64,000 nt of DNA from Aquabacter sediminis (GCF_028863665.1 NZ_JARBFX010000012.1:72140-136139); one strand, 5' to 3'. Numbered from the stretch's first letter, positions 43,104-52,038 are shown. Translations and numbers: made by a program. Notes: generated by a model from the letters alone, not told the origin.

Positions 43104-43820
43104 TTACGGCAGGTCCGCGTCGCGCGTCACAGGGCCAGTGAAAACGTAGCCGATGCTTCGGGCGGAGGCGATGGGCAATGCCTCACCGGTTTCGGTCTGC
43201 ACCTTTCGGCGCAGTCGGAAGACGATGAGGTCGAGCCCGCGCCCCAGCGTGTCCTCGGAGGGCCGCCGAACATCGGAGATTAGGGCCGTCCGAGCCACCG
43301 GCTCCCCCGCCCGCTCGGTCAGCTTGTTGAGCAAATGGTGCTCGGCGGCAGAGAGCGAAACCGAGGCGCCGCCCGGCGCGATCAGCGTCCAGCGCGCCGT
43401 CAGGAACACCCAGCGTCCCGGCCGCGCCCGCTCCGTCTGTGTCCCCTCCCGCGGGCCGGCAAGGCGCCGTGCCAGGTTGCGGATCAGCAGTTCCAGTTCC
43501 TGCGGGTCCACCGGCTTGGTTACATAGTGGTCCGCCCCGACGGACAGTCCCTGCAGGCGATCCTCCCGGCGGGTGCGGCCGGTGAGCATGATGATGCCGA
43601 TGCCCGGCCGCTCCTTGAGATGGCCGGCGGCCTCAAAGCCGTCGAGGCCGGGCAGGTTCACGTCCAGCAGCACCACGTCGGCGGGGAAGGTGGCGAGCTC
43701 GCGTTCGATGTAGCGGGCATCGCGCAGGGCACGGACCGTGAAGCCCGACGTGGTCAGGAGGTTGTCCAGGCTGTCCCGGAGGTCGCTGTCATCCTCGACA
43801 ATAAGCACATGAACCGACAT
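43104..43820 (-). CDS. OmpR-family response regulator
   Basis: 238 residues from ATG 43820 (GGGAGGGGTC upstream). Receiver domain 1-118 with acidic pocket Glu9/Asp10-11, phosphoacceptor Asp53 (VVLLDVNLPG), and Lys in YVTKPVDP. A winged-helix DNA-binding domain follows (about 140-235, LSAAEHHLLNKLTERAGEPVAR and SIGYVFTG). It is directly downstream of its partner kinase with a 10-bp gap. A hairpin (about 43082-43102) follows the stop codon. Confidence 0.92.
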   Translation of the reverse strand: MSVHVLIVEDDSDLRDSLDNLLTTSGFTVRALRDARYIERELATFPADVVLLDVNLPGLDGFEAAGHLKERPGIGIIMLTGRTRREDRLQGLSVGADHYVTKPVDPQELELLIRNLARRLAGPREGTQTERARPGRWVFLTARWTLIAPGGASVSLSAAEHHLLNKLTERAGEPVARTALISDVRRPSEDTLGRGLDLIVFRLRRKVQTETGEALPIASARSIGYVFTGPVTRDADLP

Positions 43821-43830
43821 GACCCCTCCC

Positions 43831-45879
43831 TCACCCCTTACGCGCCGTGGGCCGGTCAAGACCGGGATGGCGCGGCAGCCAGACTTTGAAGACGCTCCCG
43901 CCTTCGCTTCGGTCGCCCACCTTGATCCATCCGGCGTGCTGCTCGACGATCAGGCGAGCGAGATAGAGGCCGATTCCCGTTCCCGGTCGGGTGACCGTGC
44001 TGGGTGACCTGTAATATCGCTCGAAAATCTCTTCCCGTTCCGCCTCCGGCACCCCGCGCCCGCGGTCGGCCACCTCGATGAGGGCGCCCTCGTTGGACGG
44101 CACGATGCTGGCGGTGACCGGGCCGTCCGTGTGCTTGAGGGCATTGCCCACCAGATTGTCGAGCACGGTGCGCAGGAGTACCCCGTCGCCCTCGATCACC
44201 GTCTCCGTGCATTCGCCCAGGAACACCCGGCCGGGCGCCTGCGCGCCATGCTCGCGCACCACCTCGGCCACCAGCGCGGCCATCTCCACGGGACGGTGCT
44301 GAAGCATCATGGCGGAATGCTCCAGCCACTCGTCGGCGAGGAAGGTGTCGATGAGGTTCGACAGGCGGATGACCGAACGCCCCACCTTGTCCACCTCCCG
44401 CCGCAGCGCGCTCATGCCCGTCCCGAGGCCTCGCTCCAGCACCGCGACGGCCAGGCGCATGGTGGACAGGGGTGTGCGGAATTCGTGGCTGACCATGACC
44501 AGGAAGTTGCGCTGCTCCTTCAGCGCCCGCTGCAGGGCGTCCTCCGCCCGCCGGCGGCCTTCCACTTCCGCATTGAGGGCGGCGGTGCGCTGTGCGACGG
44601 CCTGCTCAAGCTGCCGCTCATTGCTGCGCGAGAGAGCCAGCAACTGGCTCTCCAGCCGGCGCCGCGCCCGCGACCCCGCCCGCATGGAGGAGGCAAGGCC
44701 GGCAAAGATGGCGGCCATGTGCAGCAAGCCGGCGGTCTGGTAGCCCCAATTGAGAAAGTCGTTGAGCGGCGCGACACCCAGCACCACCAGCGAAAACCAG
44801 ATGGTCGCGGCGCAATAGCAGGTGAAGCCGACGAAGTACCAGATGCCGGCCGGTTCCCGGTGGCGCACCTGCTGCAGCGCGAGCCAGGGCGAGACCAAAG
44901 CCAGGCCCAAGATTCCCAGCATCAGATAGGGTGCGATGACCTTGTAGTAGCCAAGCGCCGAGACGCCGATGGCGAGTGCCGAGCCATAGCCGAGCATCAC
45001 GATCAGCGCGTCGATGATCCGGGCGCGCTGGCGGGTGCGGAAGAGAGCGCGGACCATGAAGGCCCCCGCCATGGTGGCAAAGCACCCCACCATGTTCTGA
45101 AGCCGCACCACGTCCCCGGGGTCCAAGCTTTGCAGCAGCACCTGCCCGAAGCCGCCATTGCCGAGGAACACCAGCGCCACCGAACCCACATAGGCGCCAT
45201 ACCAGGCAAATTGCGCGGAGCGCAGCCACATGGCCATGATGAGCGTGCCGAAGGCGGTGATGATGGCCGCGCCCACACCGAGCGAGAAGACCAGCACCGA
45301 CAGGGTCAAATGGCGCGTCAATTCCGGCAGTCGCCAGAGCGTGAGCTGGGCATTCAGCGCCCGATTGCCGGACAGGCGCAGATAGACCTCGGATGTCTCC
45401 CCTTGTGGCAGATGCAGCCGCAGCACATTGGTGAAAGTGAACAGGTCTCGTGCGCGGGCCGGGACGAGAGCGCCGGTCTCCTTGTGGCGGTCGCGCACCA
45501 GTGTGCCGTTGTCCGCCACGTCCGGCGCATAGGCCGCGATTCGGTCCGTATACGGGGCGGTGACGACAAGCCACCATTGCCCGCCGGCTCCCGGCTCTGG
45601 CGCGAGGCGCAGGCGCACCCACCAGGCGCCCTTGGGCACGTAACTGGCATTGAAATTACCGGACAAGGCGGTGAAGTGCTGCCCCTCCTTGCGGACCTGC
45701 TCGAAGCTCAAAGTGCCGGTCGGGTCATAGAGCGCTTCCAGGTGCCCCTTGGCTGGCACCTCCAGGGCCTCCGCAGCCAGCGGCAAGGCCGGCGCGTGCT
45801 GGGCAGCGACGGGGCCGGTGGCAAGGGTCAAAAGGGCTATGAGCGCGAGGAGGAGGCAGGCCAGGATCGGCAGCAGCAT
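43831..45879 (-). CDS. Sensor histidine kinase with 7TMR-DISM input module
   Basis: 682 residues from ATG 45879; GTG 45972 would add 31 unsupported residues. Signal peptide (1-26), periplasmic 7TMR-DISMED2-like beta domain (about 35-170, includes the typical GAWWVRLRL), seven-helix 7TM-DISM region (about 195-400), coiled coil (about 405-455), HisKA with phosphoacceptor His465 (VSHEFRTPLST), and HATPase (N-box DNLVGNALKHTDG, DRGRGVPEAE, GTGIGLYLARLI). All catalytic motifs are intact. 7TMR-DISM inputs bind carbohydrates or small ligands, but the signal here is unknown. Transcribed ahead of the response regulator at 43104. Confidence 0.9.
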   Translation of the reverse strand: MLLPILACLLLALIALLTLATGPVAAQHAPALPLAAEALEVPAKGHLEALYDPTGTLSFEQVRKEGQHFTALSGNFNASYVPKGAWWVRLRLAPEPGAGGQWWLVVTAPYTDRIAAYAPDVADNGTLVRDRHKETGALVPARARDLFTFTNVLRLHLPQGETSEVYLRLSGNRALNAQLTLWRLPELTRHLTLSVLVFSLGVGAAIITAFGTLIMAMWLRSAQFAWYGAYVGSVALVFLGNGGFGQVLLQSLDPGDVVRLQNMVGCFATMAGAFMVRALFRTRQRARIIDALIVMLGYGSALAIGVSALGYYKVIAPYLMLGILGLALVSPWLALQQVRHREPAGIWYFVGFTCYCAATIWFSLVVLGVAPLNDFLNWGYQTAGLLHMAAIFAGLASSMRAGSRARRRLESQLLALSRSNERQLEQAVAQRTAALNAEVEGRRRAEDALQRALKEQRNFLVMVSHEFRTPLSTMRLAVAVLERGLGTGMSALRREVDKVGRSVIRLSNLIDTFLADEWLEHSAMMLQHRPVEMAALVAEVVREHGAQAPGRVFLGECTETVIEGDGVLLRTVLDNLVGNALKHTDGPVTASIVPSNEGALIEVADRGRGVPEAEREEIFERYYRSPSTVTRPGTGIGLYLARLIVEQHAGWIKVGDRSEGGSVFKVWLPRHPGLDRPTARKG

Positions 45880-46303
45880 GCGCCCGGGGCCGCCCCGCAG
45901 GGCGACCCGCGAATGCCGCGGCGGACGGGGGCGTACCTCTCGTGTTCGGTCAACCCCGTCATGTGGCCACACAGCTTTGAACCTGTCGCACGATCAGACA
46001 ATGACACCCGAGCGGCACGCGCCAGGGGCCACGGTGGAGGGTGACGAGCGGGCCGCAACAACCGTCGCCGACGACCGTGCAGAAGACGCCATGATCTACC
46101 GCTCGGCCAAAAATTAGATTTGACTTCAAGCGGATCAAATTGCCGCTCTTGGTTTCTCACATCGGGGGCGATGCGGCGTCAATGAAATAGTCCGTAAAAA
46201 ATGGTCCCGTCCCGCATTCGGCTGATGCCGGTACATGCTACCCGCCGGGTCATTCCGGTCGCCCTGCGACGGGAGACGCATTCGGCACTGTCTTGGAGAA
46301 AAG
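45880..46303. other. 424-bp region between the kinase and tRNA-Thr
   Basis: GC-rich next to the kinase, then an AT-rich stretch (46100-46205) with a candidate promoter for the kinase operon. No gene is supported. Confidence 0.5.
46111..46138 (-). promoter_or_regulatory. Candidate promoter of the kinase-regulator operon
   Basis: On the minus strand, -35 TTGATC (46138-46133), 16-bp spacer and -10 TAATTT (46116-46111), in the only AT-rich stretch upstream of the kinase. About 230 bp from the kinase ATG, so a leader is implied. Confidence 0.35.
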
Positions 46304-46378
<75 letters not shown>

Positions 46379-46920
46379 CCAGATCCCTCGGGCGGTCTGC
46401 CTCCGGGTGCCCGCTCGAATCCCGCCGAACGTTCGGTTGGTTCGAGTGTGTCCGGGCATCTATCCCGCGACAGCGGCCCGTTCGTCAACCTCTTGCCTGC
46501 GCCTCGCAGCTCCTGGCCGGTGGGGCGGCTTCGTCCGCCTTGATTGGAGGAAAGGCGCAGCTTGGGCCAGGAGCTGCTTGCCGGCAGACAGCATCCTTGT
46601 GCTGGCCGCTGAGCTGATTTGGCATTCAATATGCAAGATGACATTCGTCACGCAATATGTCGCAAGAAGATATACATCAAATGCGAGCGTTACGGAAGGA
46701 GAAAGGTCGCTTTCTCATTCATGGCGTTCGTGTACGTCACAAGAAAACGAAACAAAATATTCGTGTCTATGCACTGCTCACCGGTCTGAAATACAGATAA
46801 TGAGTGTCTCTGGTTATCGCGCAAAGGCGAATAATGCCGGGCACGCCTGGCCCACTCACCACGTGATTGTGGCGTGGGCATGAGAATTAGGCCGGTTCGG
46901 ACCTGTCACGGGAGCATTCC
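46379..46920. other. 542-bp AT-rich island between tRNA-Thr and a secreted-protein gene
   Basis: No convincing gene; the few open frames lack ribosome-binding sites and family-like sequence. It contains the 12-bp perfect palindrome CCGAACGTTCGG (46425-46436), a long nested inverted repeat (46506-46577), and a stretch from about 46615 to 46830 that is much richer in A and T than the rest of the window, which may be foreign or remnant DNA. Confidence 0.5.
46506..46577. repeat. 13-bp inverted repeat with nested hairpin
   Basis: Perfect arms GCAGCTCCTGGCC (46506-46518) and GGCCAGGAGCTGC (46565-46577) enclose 46 nt, which themselves contain GGCGG-CTTCGT-CCGCC. It could be a structured RNA, a cruciform-forming site, or the ends of a small decayed element. 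No transposase is nearby. Confidence 0.5.
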
Positions 46921-47529
46921 ATGAAACCCCAGCTTTTTCTCGGCCTCGGCCTCCTCTCCACCCTTTGGGCCGCCCCCGCGAGCGCCCATGTGTTCGCGCC
47001 CACCGTGACCAGCTGCATCCGCAACGAGGTGGCGACCGTTATTTCCAGCCCCAAGACCGATGATGCCGGAATGAAGTTCCAGGTCCGCCGGAGCACGCCG
47101 GATGTGAAGGCCGATTGCGCCCTCGAGGCGCGTGCCAGCGATGTGGTGCTCGGCACCGGCCAGATGGACGCTCTCTATTACATCACGCTGGCCAAGACCT
47201 TCCTGATCCTTGATGCGGGAACCGGGCCGGACCGGGGCCTCGTCATCTACCTGGTGCCGGAGGGCAAGGAGGTGTTTTCGGGCGGCTATTCGGTGCAGGG
47301 CCGGTGCGATCCCACGACAGGATGCGAATCGGATGAATTTTCCATCGACGAGACCGGCCTCACCTTCTGGCGCGAGATCCCGGAAAAGGCGAACGCGAAA
47401 AACTGTCCCAACTACGGCAAGTTCATGAAGGCGACGGGCTCGGCCGCCATCGAGGAGAAGTCGCTGTTCCGCTTCTCGACCCGCACGGTCGAACCGCTGA
47501 AAGGCCGGCGCTGCGTCCAGCAGCAATAA
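46921..47529 (+). CDS. Secreted cysteine-containing protein, paralogue of 15822-16382
   Basis: 202 residues. Signal peptide (1-22, cleavage near ASAH). The mature protein has about seven cysteines. It shares with the 15822 protein the ILDAGTGPDRGLVIY block, LTFWREI, a KNCPNYGKFMKATG segment and a C-terminal CVQQQ. CACGGGAG precedes the ATG by 7 nt. Likely a disulphide-stabilised periplasmic protein. No known function. Confidence 0.78.
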   Translation: MKPQLFLGLGLLSTLWAAPASAHVFAPTVTSCIRNEVATVISSPKTDDAGMKFQVRRSTPDVKADCALEARASDVVLGTGQMDALYYITLAKTFLILDAGTGPDRGLVIYLVPEGKEVFSGGYSVQGRCDPTTGCESDEFSIDETGLTFWREIPEKANAKNCPNYGKFMKATGSAAIEEKSLFRFSTRTVEPLKGRRCVQQQ

Positions 47530-47552
47530 GCCGCGAACCTCGCAACAAAGAA

Positions 47553-47580
47553 GGCGCCCCGCCGGGGGCGGGACGCCTGT
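47553..47580. terminator. Bidirectional hairpin terminator
   Basis: 11-bp stem with one mismatch (47553-47563 with 47567-47577), 3-nt loop, then TGTTT on the plus strand; AAAGAA lies upstream, giving a short T-rich tail on the minus strand too. It separates two convergent genes. Confidence 0.65.
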
Positions 47581-47658
47581 TTCGCGAAGTCGGGGCGCCA
47601 GGGTTTTCTGACCCGCGGCGCGGGAGACGGGCGGTGCCGAAGCCCCGCCCGAATGCTC

Positions 47659-49329
47659 TCAGTGCCAGTCGTCGAGATTGCGGTTCTTGGTCTCGGGCAG
47701 GAACAAGAGGCCGACGACGATGGTGATGCAGGCCACCACGATCGGGTACCAAAGGCCGGCGAAGATGTTGCCGGTGGCGGCCACGATGGCGAAGGCGGTG
47801 GGGGGCAGGAAGCCACCGAACCAGCCATTGCCGATGTGGTAGGGCAGCGACATGCCGGTGTAGCGGATGCGGGTGGGGAAGAGTTCCACCAGCAATGCGG
47901 CGATGGGGCCGTACACCATGGTCACATAGAGCACCAGGATGAACAGGAGGCCGATCACCTTCAGGGAGCGCCCGTCTGTCAGCACGCCACCAATGGTGGG
48001 CTGCTTCAGGATGGAGGCGTCACCCGCCTTCGGATAGCCGGCGGCCTGGGCAGCGGCGACGATGGAGGCACCGGTCTTGTCGGTGTCCGGGATCGTCACG
48101 GCGGTGCCGTTGACCGTGGCGCTGAGGGCGGAGCCGGCGGGGCCGGGCACCAGCTCATAATGCATGGAGTTGGTGGCGAGCGTCCGGCGGTAGACATCGC
48201 ACGGCCGGGTGAAGACGCGCACGCCCACCGGGTCGAACAGGGTGCCGCAGGTGGCCGGATCCGCGCTGACCACGATCTTCACGTTCTCCGTCGCCGCGAT
48301 GAGCTTGGGATTGGCCGTGGTGGCGATCATGGTGAAGAGCGGGAAGTAGGTGGCCGCCGCGATGAAGCAGCCGAGCAGCAGGATAGGCTTGCGGCCCACC
48401 TTGTCCGACAGCCAGCCGAAGAAGATGAAGAAGGGCGTGCCGATGAGCAGCGAGAAGGCGATGAGCAGGTTCGCCGTCGTGCCGTCCACCTTCAGGGTCT
48501 GGGTGAGGAAGAACAGGGCGTAGAATTGGCCCGTATACCACACCACGGCTTGGCCGGCGGTGCCGCCGAGCAGCGCGATGAGCGCGATCTTGGCGTTGGA
48601 CCAGGTGCCGAAGGCCTCCTTGAGCGGCGCCTTGGAGCGGGTGCCCTCTTCCTTCATGCGCTGGAAGGCGGGCGATTCGCTCAGCTGCAGGCGGATCCAG
48701 ATGGAGAAGCCCAAGAGGATGATGGAGAGCAGGAAGGGAATGCGCCAGCCATAGGCGGCGAAGGCTTCCGGCGTCATCGAGAGGCGCAGGGACAGGATGA
48801 CCAGCAGCGAGAGGAACAGGCCCACCGTGGCGGTGGTCTGGATCCAGGAGGTGTAGAAGCCGCGCCGGCCGTGGGGGGAGTGCTCGGCCACATAGGTTGC
48901 CGCGCCGCCATACTCGCCGCCGAGTGCCAGGCCCTGGAGCAGGCGGCAGATGATGAAGGCGGTGGGGGCGAGATAGCCGATGGATTCATAGCTGGGCAGG
49001 ATGCCGACCACGAAGGTGGCGATGCCCATGATCACCATGGTGACCAGGAAGGTGTATTTGCGGCCGATCAGGTCGCCGAGGCGGCCGAAGAACAGGGCGC
49101 CGAAGGGACGAACCGCGAAGCCGGCGGCAAAGCCGAACAGCACGAAGATGAACTTGGCGGTGTCATTGGTGCCAGGCACGAAGGTGGCGGCGATGTTAGC
49201 CGCCAGCGAACCGGCAAGGTAGAAATCGTACCACTCGAAGACGGTGCCGGCGGAGGAGGCGATAATAACCTTCCGCTCCTCCTTCGTCATTGGCCCGGCC
49301 GCCGCGGCCGGTGCGGTCGTTACTGACAT
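47659..49329 (-). CDS. MHS-type MFS transporter with long inter-helix insertion
   Basis: 556 residues from ATG 49329 (GGGAGGAAAG upstream). Twelve membrane segments of the metabolite:H+ symporter (ProP/ShiA/KgtP) type: FEWYDFYLAGSLA in TM1, RLGDLIGRKYTFLV in loop 2-3, GLALGGEYGGAATYVAEH in TM4, and GWLSDKVGRKPILL in loop 8-9. Typical members have 430-450 residues. Here about 105 extra residues (about 335-440) sit between two C-terminal helices, with two cysteines and a beta-rich, probably periplasmic character. Substrate probably an organic acid, but unknown. Confidence 0.87.
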   Translation of the reverse strand: MSVTTAPAAAAGPMTKEERKVIIASSAGTVFEWYDFYLAGSLAANIAATFVPGTNDTAKFIFVLFGFAAGFAVRPFGALFFGRLGDLIGRKYTFLVTMVIMGIATFVVGILPSYESIGYLAPTAFIICRLLQGLALGGEYGGAATYVAEHSPHGRRGFYTSWIQTTATVGLFLSLLVILSLRLSMTPEAFAAYGWRIPFLLSIILLGFSIWIRLQLSESPAFQRMKEEGTRSKAPLKEAFGTWSNAKIALIALLGGTAGQAVVWYTGQFYALFFLTQTLKVDGTTANLLIAFSLLIGTPFFIFFGWLSDKVGRKPILLLGCFIAAATYFPLFTMIATTANPKLIAATENVKIVVSADPATCGTLFDPVGVRVFTRPCDVYRRTLATNSMHYELVPGPAGSALSATVNGTAVTIPDTDKTGASIVAAAQAAGYPKAGDASILKQPTIGGVLTDGRSLKVIGLLFILVLYVTMVYGPIAALLVELFPTRIRYTGMSLPYHIGNGWFGGFLPPTAFAIVAATGNIFAGLWYPIVVACITIVVGLLFLPETKNRNLDDWH

Positions 49330-49649
49330 GAGCTTTCCTCCCAGCATCAAACGAAACCCCGCCAGCGGGGGCGGGCGCGCGGCCTGCGGCCGGAACGGAT
49401 GTGCGGGAGGGTGAACGCAAGGGTTCTGCGGCACGCGAAGGCGCGCCTCAGCTTTGGCATTTCCTCCTGCGCATCGTCTTCGCCCGCGTCATTTGGCGCG
49501 CGGGCATGTCCGGACGAGGTGGTGCGCAATGAGGAGAGCATGCCTGACCTTCGGCAGGCGCGCGATTGGTCAATGGTCTAAGTCAACGCACCGTATTCGC
49601 GCTGCCGAAAGCCTTCGCCGGCAAGGTGTGCGGTGCGGTAGGCGGCGCC
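49330..49649. other. 320-bp intergenic region
   Basis: Leader and promoter area of the minus-strand MFS gene, and the 3' side of the rRNA methyltransferase gene. I see short GC palindromes, for example GCCTG...CAGGC near 49547-49561, but no gene and no certain promoter. Confidence 0.4.
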
Positions 49650-50498
49650 TCAGCCGCGCTTCAGCTGCCGCCGCGCCATGCCCAGCGAGAGGGCCGCCGC
49701 ATTGGACACGTTGAGCGACTTGATGACGCCCGGCAGGTCGATGCGGGCCAGCACGTCGCAGGTCTCGCGGGTGAGCTGGCGCAGGCCCTTGCCCTCGGCG
49801 CCCAGCACCAAGGCGAGCGGCGCGCGCAGGGGCGTGTCTTCCAGGTCTGCCGGGCCTTCGCTGTCCAGGCCCACCACCAGCATCCCGTTCTCCTTCAGCT
49901 CTGTGAGGGCGCGGGCGAGGTTGGTCACCAGGCAGAAGGGCACATGCTCCAGGCCGCCGGAGGCGCTTTTCGCCAGCACGCCGGTGGCCGGAGGACTATG
50001 ACGGGCGGTGGTAACGATGGCCCCCACCGCGAAGGCGGCCGCCGAGCGCACGATGGCGCCCACATTGTGCGGGTCGGTGATCTGGTCAAGCACCAGCACG
50101 AGATCGGCCTTGGCCACGTCCCTCAGGCGCGGGGAGGGCAGGTGCTCTGCCTGCACGAGAAGGCCCTGGTGAACCGCGTCCGGCCCCAGCAGCTTGTCGA
50201 TCTGCGAGGGGCGCACGATTTCCGGCGCGATCGGCAGCTTCAGGCCCTCTTCGGCGAGCCGGTTCACCGCATTCTCAGTGGCCATGATCTTGCGGAATCG
50301 CCGCTTGGGATTGGCAAGCGCTTCCGACACCGTGTGCCAGCCGTAGAGCAGAGCCACATCCTCGTCGCCTTCCCATGCGGGGGCGGGCCCGCCCTTGGGA
50401 CGGCGCGGCGGGAAGGGGCGGTTGCCCCCCTGGCCGCCGAAGGGGCGGTGGGAGGGGCTGCGGTGCGGGGGGCGGCTGGGCCGATCGGACATGGCCAT
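49650..50498 (-). CDS. rlmB: TrmH/SpoU-family 23S rRNA 2'-O-methyltransferase (RlmB-like)
   Basis: 282 residues from ATG 50498 (or ATG 50492; neither has a strong ribosome-binding site). A low-complexity Arg/Pro/Gly-rich N-terminus (about 1-45) is followed by the substrate-binding domain (LLYGWHTVSEALANPKR) and the SPOUT knot: DQITDPHNVGAIVRSAAAF, LGAEGKGLR and SLNVSNAAALSL. It methylates a guanosine ribose in 23S rRNA. Gene order with tRNA-Tyr and tRNA-Gly is common in Rhizobiales. Confidence 0.9.
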   Translation of the reverse strand: MAMSDRPSRPPHRSPSHRPFGGQGGNRPFPPRRPKGGPAPAWEGDEDVALLYGWHTVSEALANPKRRFRKIMATENAVNRLAEEGLKLPIAPEIVRPSQIDKLLGPDAVHQGLLVQAEHLPSPRLRDVAKADLVLVLDQITDPHNVGAIVRSAAAFAVGAIVTTARHSPPATGVLAKSASGGLEHVPFCLVTNLARALTELKENGMLVVGLDSEGPADLEDTPLRAPLALVLGAEGKGLRQLTRETCDVLARIDLPGVIKSLNVSNAAALSLGMARRQLKRG

Positions 50499-50692
50499 GG
50501 CTTTGTCAGAGCGCGCGCCGACGCGCAAGGGCAAAGGCGCGATGGCGAACGGGCAAGGGGAATGGCAAAGGGAATGGCAGGGGGATGGCAAGCGTGGTGG
50601 AGGATGGCCGGCCTGCGCCGCGCCGCCCCAGGTCGCGCCCATGCGAGGGCAGCGGCCATCCACAGGCGCAGAGAAAGCCCGCAGATTTTCGG

Positions 50693-50721
50693 TTGACTTG
50701 TGGGGGGAGCCCTCACATAAA
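50693..50721 (+). promoter_or_regulatory. Sigma70 promoter of the tRNA-Tyr/tRNA-Gly unit
   Basis: -35 TTGACT (50693-50698), 17-bp spacer, -10 CATAAA (50716-50721). It lies 85 bp before the mature tRNA-Tyr end. This is the best promoter match in the window. Confidence 0.7.
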
Positions 50722-50765
50722 ACCGGGCCTCGGGAGCCGGTTGACGCCGCTTCCGAAACAGTCGG

Positions 50766-50785
50766 GCTGACCCTTTCGGGTCAGC
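50766..50785 (+). other. Hairpin in the tRNA leader
   Basis: Perfect 8-bp arms GCTGACCC / GGGTCAGC with a TTTC loop, 21 bp before tRNA-Tyr. Without a T run it is more likely a processing signal in the precursor than a terminator. Confidence 0.4.
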
Positions 50786-50806
50786 ACGGATGACGGGCCC
50801 AGATGT

Positions 50807-50891
50807 GGAGGGGTGCCCGAGTGGTTAAAGGGGACGGACTGTAAATCCGTTGGCTCTGCCTACGTTGGTTCAAATCCAACCCCCTCCACCA
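50807..50891 (+). tRNA. tRNA-Tyr(GTA)
   Basis: 85-nt class II tRNA with a long variable arm, anticodon GTA in CTGTAAA, acceptor GGAGGGG/CCCCTCC, CCA encoded. Confidence 0.96.
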
Positions 50892-50984
50892 CCCGTCGTC
50901 CAGTCGAACCGGCTGTGCTGACCGCCGGGGCCGGGTGAAAGCCCGCCCCGCGGCCTGCCGCCCGGAAAAAGGCCCGGTTGGTGC

Positions 50985-51058
50985 GCGGGTGTAGCTCAAT
51001 GGTAGAGCAGCAGCCTTCCAAGCTGAATACGAGGGTTCGATTCCCTTCACCCGCTCCA
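50985..51058 (+). tRNA. tRNA-Gly(TCC)
   Basis: 74-nt tRNA, acceptor GCGGGTG/CACCCGC, anticodon TCC in CTTCCAA, CCA encoded. In related genomes a tuf gene commonly follows a Tyr-Gly tRNA pair; here an accessory segment follows instead. Confidence 0.96.
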
Positions 51059-51393
51059 ATTTCCTGCCTCAGAGCGTGTCAGAGACTATCACTTCTAATC
51101 AATATAAACGGGTTGAGCGTCTCACGGCGTGTCATGCGCGCGCGTGGTGAAGGGTGGAAAGATGATGGATGTGCTCTCCGCCATCGATAAAATTTCGATC
51201 GAAAATCAAATTGCTTAAGCCGCTTTTTCCAGTGGCCGATGACATCTTCGGGGACCGGGAGAGAACTGGCCAGTCTGACGTTGTGGTCATCCCAGTAGCG
51301 CGCATGGCTGCTTGACGCTTAGGCATGCTGCCTGCCGATCGGTATTGACGGCTGCACGGCAGCTCAAGGGACGGTATCGCTGACCTGCGGCTG
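51059..51393. other. 335-bp region between tRNA-Gly and the tetR-type gene
   Basis: No gene supported. It includes an AT-rich part (51075-51110 and 51180-51225), unlike the GC-rich neighbours. This is the proposed left edge of the acquired segment. I found no repeat of the tRNA-Gly 3' end further downstream. Confidence 0.45.
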
Positions 51394-51990
51394 TTACGCG
51401 AAGCCGCGAAGCAGTGTCTTCGCCATCTCACGCGCCTGCGGGGCAAGCTGCTCATCCTGCAGCTCACCCGCGGTCCAGAACGAGAGAATGCCGCGAAAGG
51501 CGAAAGCGAGCTGCTGCGGCAGACAGCGCAGCGCACGCTCTTTATCCGCCTCGGCCAAGCCTTCACCGGCGCCCAGCGCCAGCGACCATAAGGCCGTGGA
51601 GTGCGACAGGACCTTTCCCGGGGATGGACCGGCCGTGCCGATCCAGCTCATCACGACGCGGTTGATCTCCGGCTCCTCCAGCATCACCTCCACCGCTGTG
51701 TCGATCGCCAGCAGCACCCTGCCGGCTGCATCGGCCGGCGGCGACATTTGGGCAAAGCGCGTGGCCATGGCATCGATCCGCCGGCCCGACAAAGCGTGCA
51801 TGATCGCCGCCTTGCTTCCGAACTGATTGAACGGCGTCGCGAAACTCACCCCGGCTTCGCTGGCAAGGTCGCGCATCGAGAAATCGGCCTTGCCCCGGCG
51901 GAGCAGCCGCTCCGCCGCGTCCAACACGCGCTGGCGAACGGGCTCGCCGCGCGCGGCGGTCGGCGCTACCTGGGTCTTGCTTCCTGCCAT
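51394..51990 (-). CDS. TetR-family transcriptional regulator
   Basis: 198 residues. N-terminal helix-turn-helix (about 18-66; LDAAERLLRRG and FSMRDLASEAGVSFATPFNQFGSK), then a helical ligand-binding domain. It is divergent from the SDR gene with a 48-bp gap that contains a perfect 14-bp palindrome, so it probably represses the SDR and itself. No strong ribosome-binding site. Confidence 0.88.
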   Translation of the reverse strand: MAGSKTQVAPTAARGEPVRQRVLDAAERLLRRGKADFSMRDLASEAGVSFATPFNQFGSKAAIMHALSGRRIDAMATRFAQMSPPADAAGRVLLAIDTAVEVMLEEPEINRVVMSWIGTAGPSPGKVLSHSTALWSLALGAGEGLAEADKERALRCLPQQLAFAFRGILSFWTAGELQDEQLAPQAREMAKTLLRGFA

Positions 51991-51998
51991 GGCCTATC

Positions 51999-52012
51999 TA
52001 TATCATGATATA
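51999..52012. promoter_or_regulatory. Perfect palindrome, probable TetR operator
   Basis: TATATCATGATATA, a perfect 14-bp palindrome of nearly pure A/T with a CATG centre, in the middle of the 48-bp gap between divergent TetR and SDR genes. Position and symmetry fit an autoregulatory operator that covers both promoters. Confidence 0.7.
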
Positions 52013-52038
52013 AATTCGAGCGCATCCGGAGTTGTATC

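Larger units (their letters stand above)
50499..50806. other. 308-bp region upstream of tRNA-Tyr
   Basis: Contains the start side of the rlmB-like gene, then the tRNA promoter (50693-50721) and a hairpin (50766-50785). No gene. Confidence 0.5.

Noticed and set aside
46690-46881. 63-codon minus-strand frame in the AT-rich island
   Set aside because: No ribosome-binding site, no family-like features, and codon use unlike the rest of the window.
47653-49326. Plus-strand frame of 557 codons opposite the MFS transporter
   Set aside because: It is the antisense of membrane helices and very rich in Gly, Glu and His. The transporter on the other strand is unambiguous.
50985-51058. tRNA-Gly 3' end as a phage attachment site with a direct repeat at the other end of the island
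   Set aside because: I searched by eye for the GGTTCGATTCCC-type 3' end near 63100-63500 and found no second copy; only the tRNA-Val fragment is there.
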